Source: Streptomyces fumigatiscleroticus (GTDB taxonomy: Bacteria > Actinomycetota > Actinomycetes > Streptomycetales > Streptomycetaceae). From it: a DNA stretch of 64,000 nucleotides. The notes below the pieces were generated by a model, which saw only the letters and a list, made by a program, of their open reading frames with translations, was not told the origin of the DNA and made no database searches. The DNA is taken from the NCBI RefSeq assembly GCF_014647975.1, contig NZ_BMQF01000009.1, positions 62,001 through 126,000 of the forward strand, read 5' to 3'. A program made the position numbers and the translations under genes. Below are positions 24,893 to 33,818 of the stretch, piece after piece. Position 1 is the first letter of the stretch. Each line of letters begins with the position of its first letter.

Positions 24893-25356
24893 GGGGCGGC
24901 CAGGCGTTCCGTCGGTCCTCCGAAGGGCAGGACGAGGGTGCGTGTCGCCATGTACCAGGTGCCGTCGAGCCTGCGGAAGGTGTCCTCGTAGTGGCCGACG
25001 TTCACCGGCGGGCGGGGCGGGACCAGCGTGCCCTCGGTGTACCCGTCGACCCGGTAGGTCGCGAAGTAGGTGGTGGCCGAGGCGGTGTCCGGTGAGTCGA
25101 CGGTGACCAGGATGTTGGTGCACATCCGCCGGGACAGGCGGTCCGCCGGGCGGGAGCCGAAGTAGGCGCGCAGTGCCTGACGGCCCACGATCCGCCGCCC
25201 GTCGCGCGGCCACTCCCAGACGCCGTCGGGGGTGAACAGCTCACAGACCGTACCGGGTTCGCCGAGGTCGAGGCGGCGCACGAACTCGAGGATCAGGCGC
25301 TCGCAGGCGCGTTCGGCCAGGAGACGTTCGACGGGGCTCGGATCGTCAGTGACCAT
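24880..25356 (-). CDS. NTF2/SnoaL-like small protein
   Basis: A 158-residue alpha+beta-barrel protein. It is recognised by the start LAERACERLILEFVRRLDLGEPGTVCELFTPDG (shown here as family pattern SnoaL_4/ketosteroid-isomerase-like; residues about 12-45) and by a C-terminal GTWYMATRTLVLPF. Proteins of this fold act as isomerases, cyclases, dehydratases or ring-hydroxylating-dioxygenase small subunits. AAAGGAG lies before the ATG. It follows the P450 gene by 43 bases on the same strand, so the two probably form a small oxidation module. Its substrate is unknown. Confidence 0.8.
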   Translation of the reverse strand: MVTDDPSPVERLLAERACERLILEFVRRLDLGEPGTVCELFTPDGVWEWPRDGRRIVGRQALRAYFGSRPADRLSRRMCTNILVTVDSPDTASATTYFATYRVDGYTEGTLVPPRPPVNVGHYEDTFRRLDGTWYMATRTLVLPFGGPTERLAAPDRP

Positions 25357-25399
25357 CTCCTTTTCCTATCCGTCCCGCGGGCGCGCCCGCGACTCCTTT

Positions 25400-26650
25400 T
25401 CAGCGTGTGCTGCCGGGCGCGGGGCGGGCCGGGTACGGGGTGTAGCGCACCGGGAGTTCGGCGAGCCCGCGCAGCCAGACGCTGGGCCGCCACACCAGGT
25501 CGGCCGGGTCGGTGTCGAGGACGATGTCGGGGCAGCGTTCGAAGAGGGTGCGCAGGGCGACCGCGGCCTCCGCCCGGGCGAGCGGGGCACCGAGGCAGTG
25601 GTGGATGCCGTGGCCGAGGCCCAGGTGGCCGTGTGTGTCGCGGCGGATGTCGAACCGGTCCGGGTCGGTGAAGCGGCGGGGGTCGCGGGAGGCCGCGGCC
25701 AGGACGATGAGCACCCGCTCGCCCGCCCGGACGGTGACGCCGCCCATCTCCACCGGTTCCACGGCGAAGCGCACGGTGCCCTCCTTCACCGGACCGTCGT
25801 AGCGCAGCGTCTCCTCGATGGCGCCGTCGAGGAGGGACCAGTCGGCGCGCAGCGCCGCCAGTTGACCGGGGTGGCGCAGCAGCGCGCAGACGCCGTTGGA
25901 GATCAGGTTGACCGTGGTCTCGTGACCGGCGAAGAACAGCAGGCAGGCCATGGCGAGCAGTTCGTCGGGGGAGAGCCGGTCGCCGTCGTGGTCCATCGTG
26001 CGGGTCAGGGCGCTGAGCAGGTCGTCGCCTGCGTCGCCGCGGCGCTTGGCGTCGACGAGGGCGCTGAGACAGCCGGTCAGGGCCTGCCCGGCGGCCGCTC
26101 CGGCCTCGACGCTGTCGGCGGTGACGAATCCGGCCGCCAGGCCGCACCACTCCTCGCGGTCCTCGGCGGGCACACCGAGCAGTTCGCAGATGACGGCGGT
26201 GGGCAGGGGCAGGGCGAAGGACTCGACGAGGTCCGCGCGGCCGAGCGGCGCCATCGCGTCGAGCAGTTCGTCGGCGACCTGCTGGATGCGGGGGAGCATC
26301 ATGCGGACATGACGGGCGGTGAAGTCCGTGGCGACCAGCCTGCGCAGCCGGGTGTGATGCGGCGGCGAACTGTGCAGCATGGTCGGGCCCATGCCCCCCT
26401 GGTCCCGGCTCGCGGCGTCGTCGCCGTCCGCCCCGGGCGCGCGGGGGGCGGCCGGGCTGGTGCGCAGGCGCGGATCGGCCAGCGCAGCCCGTACCTCGTC
26501 GTGGCCGAGGACGGCCCACACCTCGCCGTGGGTGGGGGTGGTGACGCGGTGCACGGGGCCCTGCTCGCGCAGGAACGCGTAGACCGGGTACGGATCCGCG
26601 ACGAAATCCGTGCCCGGCGGTGCCAGGACTTCGAAGGTCGGCGCTGTCAT
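25400..26650 (-). CDS. Cytochrome P450
   Basis: A 416-residue soluble bacterial P450 monooxygenase needing ferredoxin and reductase partners, which are not encoded nearby. The I-helix oxygen-binding motif is LLFFAGHETTVNLI, the K-helix ExxR is EETLRYD, and the haem loop is LGLGHGIHHCLGAPLAR with Cys352. The sequence style (LRTSPAAP, TRLRRLV, WSLLDGAIEETLRY) is that of the CYP105/CYP107-like actinomycete group. AAAGGAC precedes the ATG at 26650. It is followed by an NTF2-like gene. Divergent from it lies an acyltransferase gene. Confidence 0.93.
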   Translation of the reverse strand: MTAPTFEVLAPPGTDFVADPYPVYAFLREQGPVHRVTTPTHGEVWAVLGHDEVRAALADPRLRTSPAAPRAPGADGDDAASRDQGGMGPTMLHSSPPHHTRLRRLVATDFTARHVRMMLPRIQQVADELLDAMAPLGRADLVESFALPLPTAVICELLGVPAEDREEWCGLAAGFVTADSVEAGAAAGQALTGCLSALVDAKRRGDAGDDLLSALTRTMDHDGDRLSPDELLAMACLLFFAGHETTVNLISNGVCALLRHPGQLAALRADWSLLDGAIEETLRYDGPVKEGTVRFAVEPVEMGGVTVRAGERVLIVLAAASRDPRRFTDPDRFDIRRDTHGHLGLGHGIHHCLGAPLARAEAAVALRTLFERCPDIVLDTDPADLVWRPSVWLRGLAELPVRYTPYPARPAPGSTR

Positions 26651-26983
26651 GGCGGGATGTCCTTTCGCTGCGGTGGGGTGTTCGGCGTGGCGGCGTGGAT
26701 CTTCTGCTGCGGTGGGGGATGCTCTGCGGTGCGTTGCGCGGTGGGTTTCGCGGCGGTTCCTCCGCGGCGGCGTCCGCGGGGCCGCGGGGAGGCGTGCGGC
26801 TCGACAGGACGCTATTGACCACGCATGCCGGAATGCGCGGCGTGCGCCTCCGTGACCGCCGCAGAATCAGCCGTTCGGCCCCCTGACGCGTGTCGAAGAG
26901 GTGAGCCGCCGCGCGCGTCGGGCGGGCGGACGGTGTCCGGTCCGGAGGCTGGGCCGGTTGTCCGAGGACGCACGAGGAGCAGC

Positions 26984-28147
26984 ATGACCACGCCCCCGTC
27001 GGCCGCGTTCGCGCGGCTGCCCTCCCTGACCGGGCTGCGGTTCGTCGCCGCGTCCGGCGTCTTCGTCTGCCACGTGGCGACGCTGTACACCGCGCGGACG
27101 GGCGGCTGGCCGGCCCCGGTCTGCTTTCTGCTGGGCCCGGTCGGCGTCTCGCTCTTCTTCGTCCTGAGCGGGTTCGTGCTGACCCACTCGGCGCGGGAGA
27201 CGGACACGGCCCGGAGCTTCTGGCGGCGGCGGATCGTCAAGATCTACCCGAACCACCTGGCCGTCTGGGTGATCATCATGGTGCTCGTCCGGGGCTTCGG
27301 GATGCCACGGCCCCTCCCGGGGAATCTGCCCGCCCCCACGGTGCCGGGCGATCTGGCCAACGCCCTCCTGGTGCACACCCTCGTTCCCCTGCCGCAGTTC
27401 GGCCTGGCGGGCAACGGCGTCGCCTGGTCGCTCACCTGCGAGTTGCTGTTCTATCTGCTCTTCCCGCTGCTGCTGCCGCCGGTCATGAGGATCCGCCGCG
27501 GGTGGCTCCCCCTCGCTGCCGGGGCCGCCGCGGCGGCGGTCTGGGCGGTGCCGCTCCTCTCGCTGGGCCTGGGAGGACCGCTGTTCGAACAGGGGTCGCT
27601 GCCGGGGAAGGTCACCGAGGTGCAGATGATGTTCGTGTACCTGTTTCCCCCGGGCCGGCTGCCGGAGTTCGTCCTGGGCATGATCCTGGCCAGGATGCAC
27701 GCCGGCGGATTCCCCGTCCGGGTCCGGGCCGTCCCGTCGGCCGGCCTGCTGTGCGCGGCCCTGCTCCTGGGCATCGCGGTGCTGCCCGCGCCGTTCCTGC
27801 TCGCCGCGGTCACGGTGGTTCCCGTGGCCCTGCTGGTCCGGGCGACGGCGGCGCTGGACGCACAGGGCAGGAGATCCGTCCTGCGCACGCCGGCCATGGT
27901 CCTCCTCGGTGACCTCTCGTACGCCTTCTATCTGGCGCATGCCACGGTGATCGCGGTCGTGTTGTACTACCTGGGCGGCGCCTGGGGGCCGGTCCGGCTC
28001 GCCGCTGTCTCGCTCCCGGTGACCCTGGCGGTCTCCTGGCTGTTGTACATGCGTGTCGAACGCCCCTGTATGCGCCGCTTCTCCACCGGACGCCCGTGTC
28101 CCCGTCCCGCTGTGGCCCTTCCGTCGGCCCTGCCCGAGGAGGAGTGA
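26984..28147 (+). CDS. Acyltransferase family 3 membrane protein
   Basis: A 387-residue integral membrane acyltransferase with about ten hydrophobic helices. It begins with the family pattern LPSLTGLRFVAASGVFVCH and contains SLFFVLSGFVL and FWRRRIVKIYPNHL (the conserved Arg and Tyr region). Such enzymes O-acylate sugars, peptides, macrolides or lipids using cytoplasmic acyl donors. I prefer the ATG at 26984, which has CGAGGAGC before it; an in-frame ATG at 26825 would add 53 unconserved residues. It lies 186 bases upstream of the squalene-hopene cyclase gene on the same strand, so it may act on the same product, although that is only positional evidence. Confidence 0.87.
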   Translation: MTTPPSAAFARLPSLTGLRFVAASGVFVCHVATLYTARTGGWPAPVCFLLGPVGVSLFFVLSGFVLTHSARETDTARSFWRRRIVKIYPNHLAVWVIIMVLVRGFGMPRPLPGNLPAPTVPGDLANALLVHTLVPLPQFGLAGNGVAWSLTCELLFYLLFPLLLPPVMRIRRGWLPLAAGAAAAAVWAVPLLSLGLGGPLFEQGSLPGKVTEVQMMFVYLFPPGRLPEFVLGMILARMHAGGFPVRVRAVPSAGLLCAALLLGIAVLPAPFLLAAVTVVPVALLVRATAALDAQGRRSVLRTPAMVLLGDLSYAFYLAHATVIAVVLYYLGGAWGPVRLAAVSLPVTLAVSWLLYMRVERPCMRRFSTGRPCPRPAVALPSALPEEE

Positions 28148-28333
28148 CGGGGCGGATCCGCCGGGGATCCCCACGGCGCTCCGGCGGGTTCACCCGAAAC
28201 GGTCGCCGTGCTACGCCACCCGGCTCACGGACAAGACCCGTCGCGGTCGCCGCCCATGATGTCGCACCACAGACTGGAGGGCGTCGCTGTGCGCCTACAA
28301 CACAGCACACGCAAGCCTGGTGAGGAGCACCCT

Positions 28334-30346
28334 ATGACTGCGGAGACCGGCCTCAGGCCGGGGCCGGACCTGCCGGCCGTCAACAACACCGCATCGCCGT
28401 CCGGAGCCTTCGCCTCCCCGCAGGACACGGGCCGGCCGGAGGAGGACACGGAGGCGGTCGCCGCCCGCTGCACCGACCGCGCCGTGGCCCGGCTGCTGTC
28501 CCGGCAGAGCCCCGAGGGCTGGTGGAAGGGCGACTTCGAGACCAACGTCACCATGGACGCGGAGGATCTGCTGCTGCGCGAGTTCCTCGGCATCCGCACC
28601 GCCGAGCAGACCCGGGCCACCGCCGCGTGGATCCGCTCCAAGCAGCGGGCGGACGGCACCTGGGCCACGTACCCGGACGGCCCGGCCGACCTGTCCACCA
28701 CGATCGAGGGATACATCGCCCTGCGGCTGGACGGGGATCCGCCGCACGCGCCGCACATGGCGGCGGCCTCGCAGTGGGTGCGCGAGCACGGCGGGGTGGC
28801 GCGGTCCAGAGTGTTCACCCGGATCTGGCTGGCGCTGTTCGGATGGTGGCGCTGGGAGGACCTGCCCGAACTCCCGCCGGAGATCATTTTCCTGCCCAAG
28901 TGGGTGCCGCTGAACCTGTACTCGTTCAGCTGCTGGGCCCGGCAGGCCATCGTCCCGCTGACGATCGTGTGCGCCCACCGGCCGGCCGTCCCGGCCCCGT
29001 TCGCCCTCGACGAGCTGCACGTCGACCCGGCACACCCCAACCCCCCGCGTCCCCCGGCGCCGCTGACGTCCTACGAGGGCGCCTTCCGCCGTCTGGACCG
29101 CGCGCTGCACCAGTGGCGCCGGATCGTCCCGCGCGCCCTGCGCCGCCTGGCGATCCGCACCGCGGTCGGCTGGATCATCGAACGCCAGGAGGCGGACGGC
29201 TGCTTCAACGGCATCCAGCCGCCCCTGGTCTACTCGATCATCGCGCTGCGGCTGACCGGCTTCACACTCGATCATCCGGTGCTGCGCGCCGCGCTGGCGG
29301 CCAGCGAGGCCTTCACCGTGCGCACCGACGACGGCAGGCGCTGGATCGAGGCCTGCCAGTCCCCGGTGTGGGACACCTCCCTGGCCGTGATCGCACTGAC
29401 CGACGCCGGTCTCGCCCCGGACCACCCGGCCGTGGTCAGGGCCGCCGACTGGCTGCTGGCCAAGGAGGTCCGCACGCGCGGGGACTGGTCCGTACGCCGC
29501 CCCCGTCTGGCCCCGGGCGGATGGGCCTTCGGCTTCCACAACCACAACTACCCCGACACCGACGACACCGCCGAGGTGGTGCTCGCCCTCACCCGGGTGC
29601 GGCATCCACGGCCGGAGCGGGTGGCCGCGGCGGTGCGCCGGGCCGTGGCCTGGAACCTGGGCATGCGGTCGAAGAACGGCGCCTGGGGCGCCTACGACGC
29701 CGACAACACCAGCAGCCTGCCCTCCCGGCTGCCGTTCTGTGACTTCGGCGAGGTCACCGACCCGCCGTCGGCCGATGTCACCGCGCACGTGGTGGAGATG
29801 CTGGCGGCCACCGGCCGGGCCGGGCACCCGGCCGCCCGCCGCGGCGTCGACTGGCTGCTTCGGCACCAGGAGAGCGACGGCTCCTGGTACGGCCGCTGGG
29901 GAGTCAACCACGTCTACGGCACCGGTGCGGTCCTGCCCGCCCTCATCGACGCCGGCGTGCCCGCGGACCATCCCGCCGTACGGCGCGGCGTGCGCTGGCT
30001 GGAGGAGCACGCCAACCCCGACGGCGGCTGGGGCGAGCGGTGGGAGTCGTACACCGATCCCGGCTGGCGGGGCCGGGGACCGTCCACCGCCTCCCAGACG
30101 GCCTGGGCACTCCTCGGCCTGCTCGCCGCCGGGGAACGCGACAGCGCCGCCGTCACCGGGGGTGTGCGCTGGCTGGCCCGCACCCAGCGCGAGGACGGCT
30201 CCTGGGACGAGCCGGAGTACACCGGCACCGGTTTCCCGGGGGACCTGCCGCTCAACTACCACCTGTACCGGCTGCTCTTCCCGCTCTGCGCGCTGGGCCG
30301 CTACCTCCGGCCGCCCGGCCACGACCTCGAAGGGACGAATGGGTGA
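28334..30346 (+). CDS. shc: Squalene-hopene cyclase
   Basis: A 670-residue class II triterpene cyclase that protonates squalene and folds it to hopene or hopanol at the membrane surface. The acid motif is DTDDTA (residues 408-413). Other family landmarks are WWKGDFETNVTMDAEDLLLR, SFSCWARQAIVPLT, QSPVWDTSLA and several QW repeats (GSWYGRWG, GGWGERW, GSWDEPEYTG). The ATG at 28334 has GAGGAG five bases before it. A GTG at 28289 with GGAGGG is an equally good start and would add 15 residues. Its stop overlaps the GTG of a P450 gene (GTGA), a tight translational coupling. No squalene synthase genes (hpnCDE) are in the window, so squalene must come from elsewhere. Confidence 0.95.
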   Translation: MTAETGLRPGPDLPAVNNTASPSGAFASPQDTGRPEEDTEAVAARCTDRAVARLLSRQSPEGWWKGDFETNVTMDAEDLLLREFLGIRTAEQTRATAAWIRSKQRADGTWATYPDGPADLSTTIEGYIALRLDGDPPHAPHMAAASQWVREHGGVARSRVFTRIWLALFGWWRWEDLPELPPEIIFLPKWVPLNLYSFSCWARQAIVPLTIVCAHRPAVPAPFALDELHVDPAHPNPPRPPAPLTSYEGAFRRLDRALHQWRRIVPRALRRLAIRTAVGWIIERQEADGCFNGIQPPLVYSIIALRLTGFTLDHPVLRAALAASEAFTVRTDDGRRWIEACQSPVWDTSLAVIALTDAGLAPDHPAVVRAADWLLAKEVRTRGDWSVRRPRLAPGGWAFGFHNHNYPDTDDTAEVVLALTRVRHPRPERVAAAVRRAVAWNLGMRSKNGAWGAYDADNTSSLPSRLPFCDFGEVTDPPSADVTAHVVEMLAATGRAGHPAARRGVDWLLRHQESDGSWYGRWGVNHVYGTGAVLPALIDAGVPADHPAVRRGVRWLEEHANPDGGWGERWESYTDPGWRGRGPSTASQTAWALLGLLAAGERDSAAVTGGVRWLARTQREDGSWDEPEYTGTGFPGDLPLNYHLYRLLFPLCALGRYLRPPGHDLEGTNG

Positions 30347-31725
30347 CCCGCAGCGCATCGGCCGACGACGAGCACGGCGGCACCCCGGAGCCCGCCTCCG
30401 GCGCGGCCCGCTCCACCGTCCCCCCGCTGGTCTCCGGCGCCCTGCCCGTGGTCGGGCACCTTCCCGCCTTCCTGCGCGACGCCACGGGTGTGCTGGGCCG
30501 CGGCCACCACGAGCACGGCCACGCGTTCCGGCTGGCCCTGGCCGGTGTGCAGGCGGTCGTGCTGCTGGCCCCGGGCGACCGCGACGACCTCACGAGCAGA
30601 CCGGAGGAGGAGCTGTCGATCGGGACCTCCTACTCCTTCCTCCGCTCCATGTTCGGCAAGAACTTCTACTTCGTCGCCGAACTCAGCGAGTACCGGCGCC
30701 AACGCGACCTGTTCGCACCGCTCTTCCGCTCCACCGCGCTCCGCGCCTATCTGCGGACCATGGAACGTCACGCCCGGCAGCTCATCGACAGCCTGGGCAG
30801 GCAGGGCGAGTTCGAACTGAACCGGCTCTGCGCCGAGTTGAACCTCGCGATCATCGCCGACTCCTTCTTCGGGGACGAGTTCGGACCCCGCTTCGCCCAC
30901 AGCCTCAAGCCGTTCGAACGCTTCTCCGACAACATCAGCCTGCTGCTGCCGCCCCCGCTGCGCCCCGTGCACTACCTGCGCAGCCGTTCGGCCCGCCGCC
31001 GTCTGGAAGGACTGGTGCACCAGTGCCTCACCGAGCGGCGCAGCCGGCCGGTGACCACACCCGACCTCCTCCAGTCCCTGTGCGACAGCCGCTACCCGGA
31101 CGGCACTCCGGTCCCGGACCACGAGGCGGTCCACCAGGCCCTCGGCCTGGTCTGGGCGGCCCGGGAGACCACCTCCGGCCAGTTCGCCTGGGCCCTGGCC
31201 GACCTGCTGCGCCATCCCGAGCACCACCCCGCCCTGCTGGCCGAGCAGGAGCGCCATCTGTCCCCGGACGCACCGCTGTCCCTGGAGGGCCTGCACCGGC
31301 TGACCCACATGGACCACGTCCTGTACGAGTCCGAACGGCTCAACCCGCTGACCATCCTGATCGCCCGCAAGACGGCACGGCACACGGCGATCGGCGGCCA
31401 CCGGCTGCGGCGCGGCACCCTGGTGCTCACCTCCCCCTACCTCACCCACCGGCTGCCGGAGGAGTTCCCCGAGCCGCACGCCTTCCGCCCCGAGCGCTAC
31501 GCGGAGGACCCCACGGCGGCCCAGCGCCTGCTCGGCTTCGGCGCGGGCATCCACCGCTGTCTGGGGCAGCGCTTCTCCCGACTGGAGATCAAGACCTGTC
31601 TGACCCTGCTGCTGCGCCGCTACGAGATGGACCTGGTGGACCAGCCCGTGGCCGTGGCCCGTCTCGCCCCCCGGACCATCGCCGCGCCGTGCCGGGTCCG
31701 CTACCGGCTCCGCGGCACCGGCTGA
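30343..31725 (+). CDS. Cytochrome P450 (CYP51-like class), coupled to squalene-hopene cyclase
   Basis: A 460-residue P450 starting at the GTG that overlaps the shc stop codon. The N-terminal proline-rich PPLVSGALPVVGHLPAFL, the I-helix WAARETTSGQFAWAL, the ExxR in YESERLNPL and the haem loop LGFGAGIHRCLGQ (Cys406) are clear. The sequence style resembles the bacterial CYP51/eukaryote-like class rather than CYP105/107. The I-helix has A-R-E-T in place of the usual A-G-x-E/D-T, which is worth noting. Coupling to the cyclase makes a triterpene the most likely substrate (inference). Redox partners are not encoded nearby. A perfect-palindrome terminator follows. Confidence 0.92.
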   Translation: MTRSASADDEHGGTPEPASGAARSTVPPLVSGALPVVGHLPAFLRDATGVLGRGHHEHGHAFRLALAGVQAVVLLAPGDRDDLTSRPEEELSIGTSYSFLRSMFGKNFYFVAELSEYRRQRDLFAPLFRSTALRAYLRTMERHARQLIDSLGRQGEFELNRLCAELNLAIIADSFFGDEFGPRFAHSLKPFERFSDNISLLLPPPLRPVHYLRSRSARRRLEGLVHQCLTERRSRPVTTPDLLQSLCDSRYPDGTPVPDHEAVHQALGLVWAARETTSGQFAWALADLLRHPEHHPALLAEQERHLSPDAPLSLEGLHRLTHMDHVLYESERLNPLTILIARKTARHTAIGGHRLRRGTLVLTSPYLTHRLPEEFPEPHAFRPERYAEDPTAAQRLLGFGAGIHRCLGQRFSRLEIKTCLTLLLRRYEMDLVDQPVAVARLAPRTIAAPCRVRYRLRGTG

Positions 31726-31763
31726 CGGCCGTCGCTTCCCCGGCCTCGGGGCGCACCGGCGAA

Positions 31764-31785
31764 CCGGCCCGCCGCGGCGGGCCGG
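31764..31785. terminator. Terminator of the shc-P450 operon
   Basis: A 22-bp perfect palindrome, CCGGCCCGCCG (31764-31774) followed by its reverse complement (31775-31785), lies 38 bases past the P450 stop. Confidence 0.55.
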
Positions 31786-31900
31786 CCGGATCGCGCCGTG
31801 TTCCGCCGGCGGGGGTGACGCCGGCCGGTGCCGGCGGTATGGCATGTCTGTACGGGGTGAACGGTGACGGGCGGGACCGGCGGGGCGGGGAGGCCGTGGC

Positions 31901-33045
31901 ATGGAGGCGATCGTCGTGGGGGCGGGTATCGGGGGACTGGCCGCGACGCTGAGTCTGCGCCGGGCCGGCTGCGAGGTCACGCTCGTCGAGCGGGCGCCGC
32001 GGTTCACCGAGATCGGTACCGGCATCCAGCTCGCCCCCGACGCCACCCGCGTGCTGCGCCGGCTGGGCCTGCTCGACGCGGTCGCCGCGCAGGCCACCCG
32101 CCCCTCCCACGTGGAGTTCCGCACCTGGTCCGACGGGAGAGCAATCTGCCGCTACGTGCTGGGAGACGAGGTCGAGAGGGAGTTCGGGGCGCCCTACCTC
32201 CAGGTCCACCGGGCCGATCTGCACCGGGTCCTGACCGCCGCGGTGCCGCCCCGGTCGGTGCGCCTGGACACCTGTGTCGTGGGCATCGACCAGGACGACG
32301 GGTCCGCCCGTGTGACGACGGCGGCGGGCGAGCGCCTCCGCGCGGACCTGGTCGTGGCCGCGGACGGGGTGCGGTCCGCGGCCCGCCGGTGGCTGTTCGG
32401 CACGGACGAGGCGGTCTTTTCGAAGACCGCCGCCTACCGGGCGCTGCTCCCGGCCGGCGAGGTGGCCGACCTGGGGCTGCCGGAGTACGGCGTCTGGCTC
32501 GGGCCGGGACGGCACTTCGTCCACTACCGGGTGCGCCGCGGCGAACTGCTCAACGTCGTGGCCGTGTTCACCACCGAGGAGGCCCAGGAGTCGTGGACCG
32601 CCCGGGCGAACCGGGGGAGCAGCTGCGCGAGTTCGCCGGCTGGGACCCCCGCGTGCTCGATGTTCTGGAGCGTGCGGGCCGGGTGTACCGCTACGGCATC
32701 TACACACGTGTGCCGCTGGCGCGGTGGAACATCGGGCGGGTGACCCTGCTGGGCGACAGCGCCCACGCCATGGTGCCGTTCCAGGCGCAGGGCGCGGCGC
32801 AGGCGATCCTGGACGCGGCCGTGCTCGGCGACGTGCTCGCGGGCGCGACACCGGCCGAGGTGCCCGGCGCGCTCGACCGGTACGTACGCGGACGGCTGCC
32901 GGCCGCCACCGGCATGCAGGCCGGTTCCGCGCGGGCCGGCGACGACTACCACCTGCCGGACGGGCCCGAGGCCCGGGCGCGCGACGCCCGCATGGCGGCC
33001 CACGCGGCCGCGCACCGGTTCCTGCCCCAGGCGCGGGGCTGGTGA
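31901..33045 (+). pseudogene. FAD-dependent monooxygenase (salicylate-hydroxylase type), frameshifted
   Basis: A group A flavoprotein monooxygenase split between two frames. The first part (31901 to about 32600) has the FAD motif VVGAGIGGLAATLSLRRAG, the RADLHRVL segment and VVAADGVRS (DG motif). The second part (about 32602 to 33045) has NIGRVTLLGDSAHAMVPFQ, the GD motif that binds FAD ribityl. The join ESWTA / PGEPGEQLREF implies one C missing in a C-run at about 32600-32603. Corrected, the protein would be about 381 residues. It may be inactive, or the base may be a sequencing error. GGGGAGG precedes the ATG. It follows the shc-P450 operon after a terminator. Confidence 0.8.
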
Positions 33046-33127
33046 GACGCGGCGGTCCGTGCTGCGGTACCCCGAGGTGCCGAGCCGGACATCGACCTCC
33101 TTCGTCGTCGGCGAGTCCACCCTGGCC

Positions 33128-33162
33128 GCCGAGGGCCGAGGGCCGAGGGCCGAGGGCCGCGG
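33128..33162. repeat. Heptanucleotide tandem repeat
   Basis: GCCGAGG is repeated four times exactly and a fifth time with one change, without spacers. Being seven bases long, it cannot keep a reading frame. Confidence 0.8.
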
Positions 33163-33345
33163 GCACCCGCACCGGTCGGGACCGCCCGCGTCGCGGATCG
33201 CCTTCTCCGGCTGCTGGAAGCGCGCGGTGCACGAGCCCGCCTCATTGCGGGACACCGCGGCCGCAAGGGTCCTGCGGCCCTCGGCCGGGGGCGGACGGCC
33301 CTGGGTCGCCGTTGCCGACGGCGAGATCATTCCGTGGCCGCAACG

Positions 33346-33375
33346 GTGCACGAGAGTGCACGAGAGTGCACGAGA
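33346..33375. repeat. Three exact 10-bp tandem repeats
   Basis: GTGCACGAGA occurs three times end to end. Each unit carries the palindrome GTGCAC, so the palindromes recur about once per helical turn. Could be a regulator-binding array or a slippage product. Confidence 0.8.
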
Positions 33376-33465
33376 GGCGCCCGATCGTGATCGCTGTCGT
33401 GGGGCATCCCGACCCCGCCACGCCGACCCTGCCGCTGCTCGAGGAGGAACTGCGCTCCCGGCGCG

Positions 33466-33790
33466 GACACCGCCTACGGCGTTCCCGTCACCGCCCTCGG
33501 CCCGTCCGACGCGGTCCGGCGCATGAAGGTGCGCGACTTCACCGGGCCGCCGCCCGGCCCGCGTCTGCCCGCACTCCGCTTCGAACGGCATGCGCGGGTC
33601 GCGCTGTTGGGAGCACGTGCTGCTCACGGCGACCGTGCACGGAGTGCGCACCTCGCTGCTGCACCAGGCGATGGAGTGGCCGGACCTGCGGGCGGCCACC
33701 GGGCTCGCCCGCCACCGCCGCCACCCGCACATGTTGATCCGGTTCGGTCACGGCCCGGACGGCGGCCGTACACCGCGCGCGACGGCGCGT
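33466..33790 (+). pseudogene. Remnant of an Acg-family nitroreductase
   Basis: Two frames together give the C-terminal third of an FMN-dependent nitroreductase of the Acg/dormancy type. First comes YGVPVTALGPSDAVRRMKVR with DFTGPPPG, then FERHARVALLG in the frame from 33466. After a shift near 33610 comes EHVLLTATVHGVRTSLLHQA, then MEWPDLRAA and HPHMLIRFGHGP in the frame of 33590. The N-terminal two thirds and the segment around the shift are missing. Intact members are commonly found with PPOX proteins and DevRS regulators in hypoxia-linked islands, which fits the neighbours. Confidence 0.6.
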
Positions 33791-33818
33791 CCTGCCCGGC
33801 CGTCCGCCGCGAAGCCGG

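Larger units (their letters stand above)
33046..33464. other. Decayed stretch with tandem repeats and a gene fragment
   Basis: No intact gene. Two tandem repeats are present (33128-33162 and 33346-33375, listed separately). A fragment at about 33380-33460 on the plus strand reads VIAVVGHPDPATPTLPLLEE and then ELRSR, resembling the start of a short conserved actinomycete protein of unknown function. It breaks off into another frame. This belongs with the neighbouring nitroreductase remnant. Confidence 0.4.

Noticed and set aside
26825..26983. N-terminal extension of the acyltransferase to an upstream ATG
   Set aside because: The extra 53 residues are unconserved in style, and the ATG at 26984 has a good ribosome-binding site directly before the family start.
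30343..33045. A large natural-product cluster around the cyclase and P450 genes
   Set aside because: Only four to five genes could be involved, terminators separate some of them, and no synthase, carrier or prenyl-donor genes are present.
33128..33375. Possible CRISPR or integron-like repeats
   Set aside because: Short tandem units without spacers; no integrase or cas gene.
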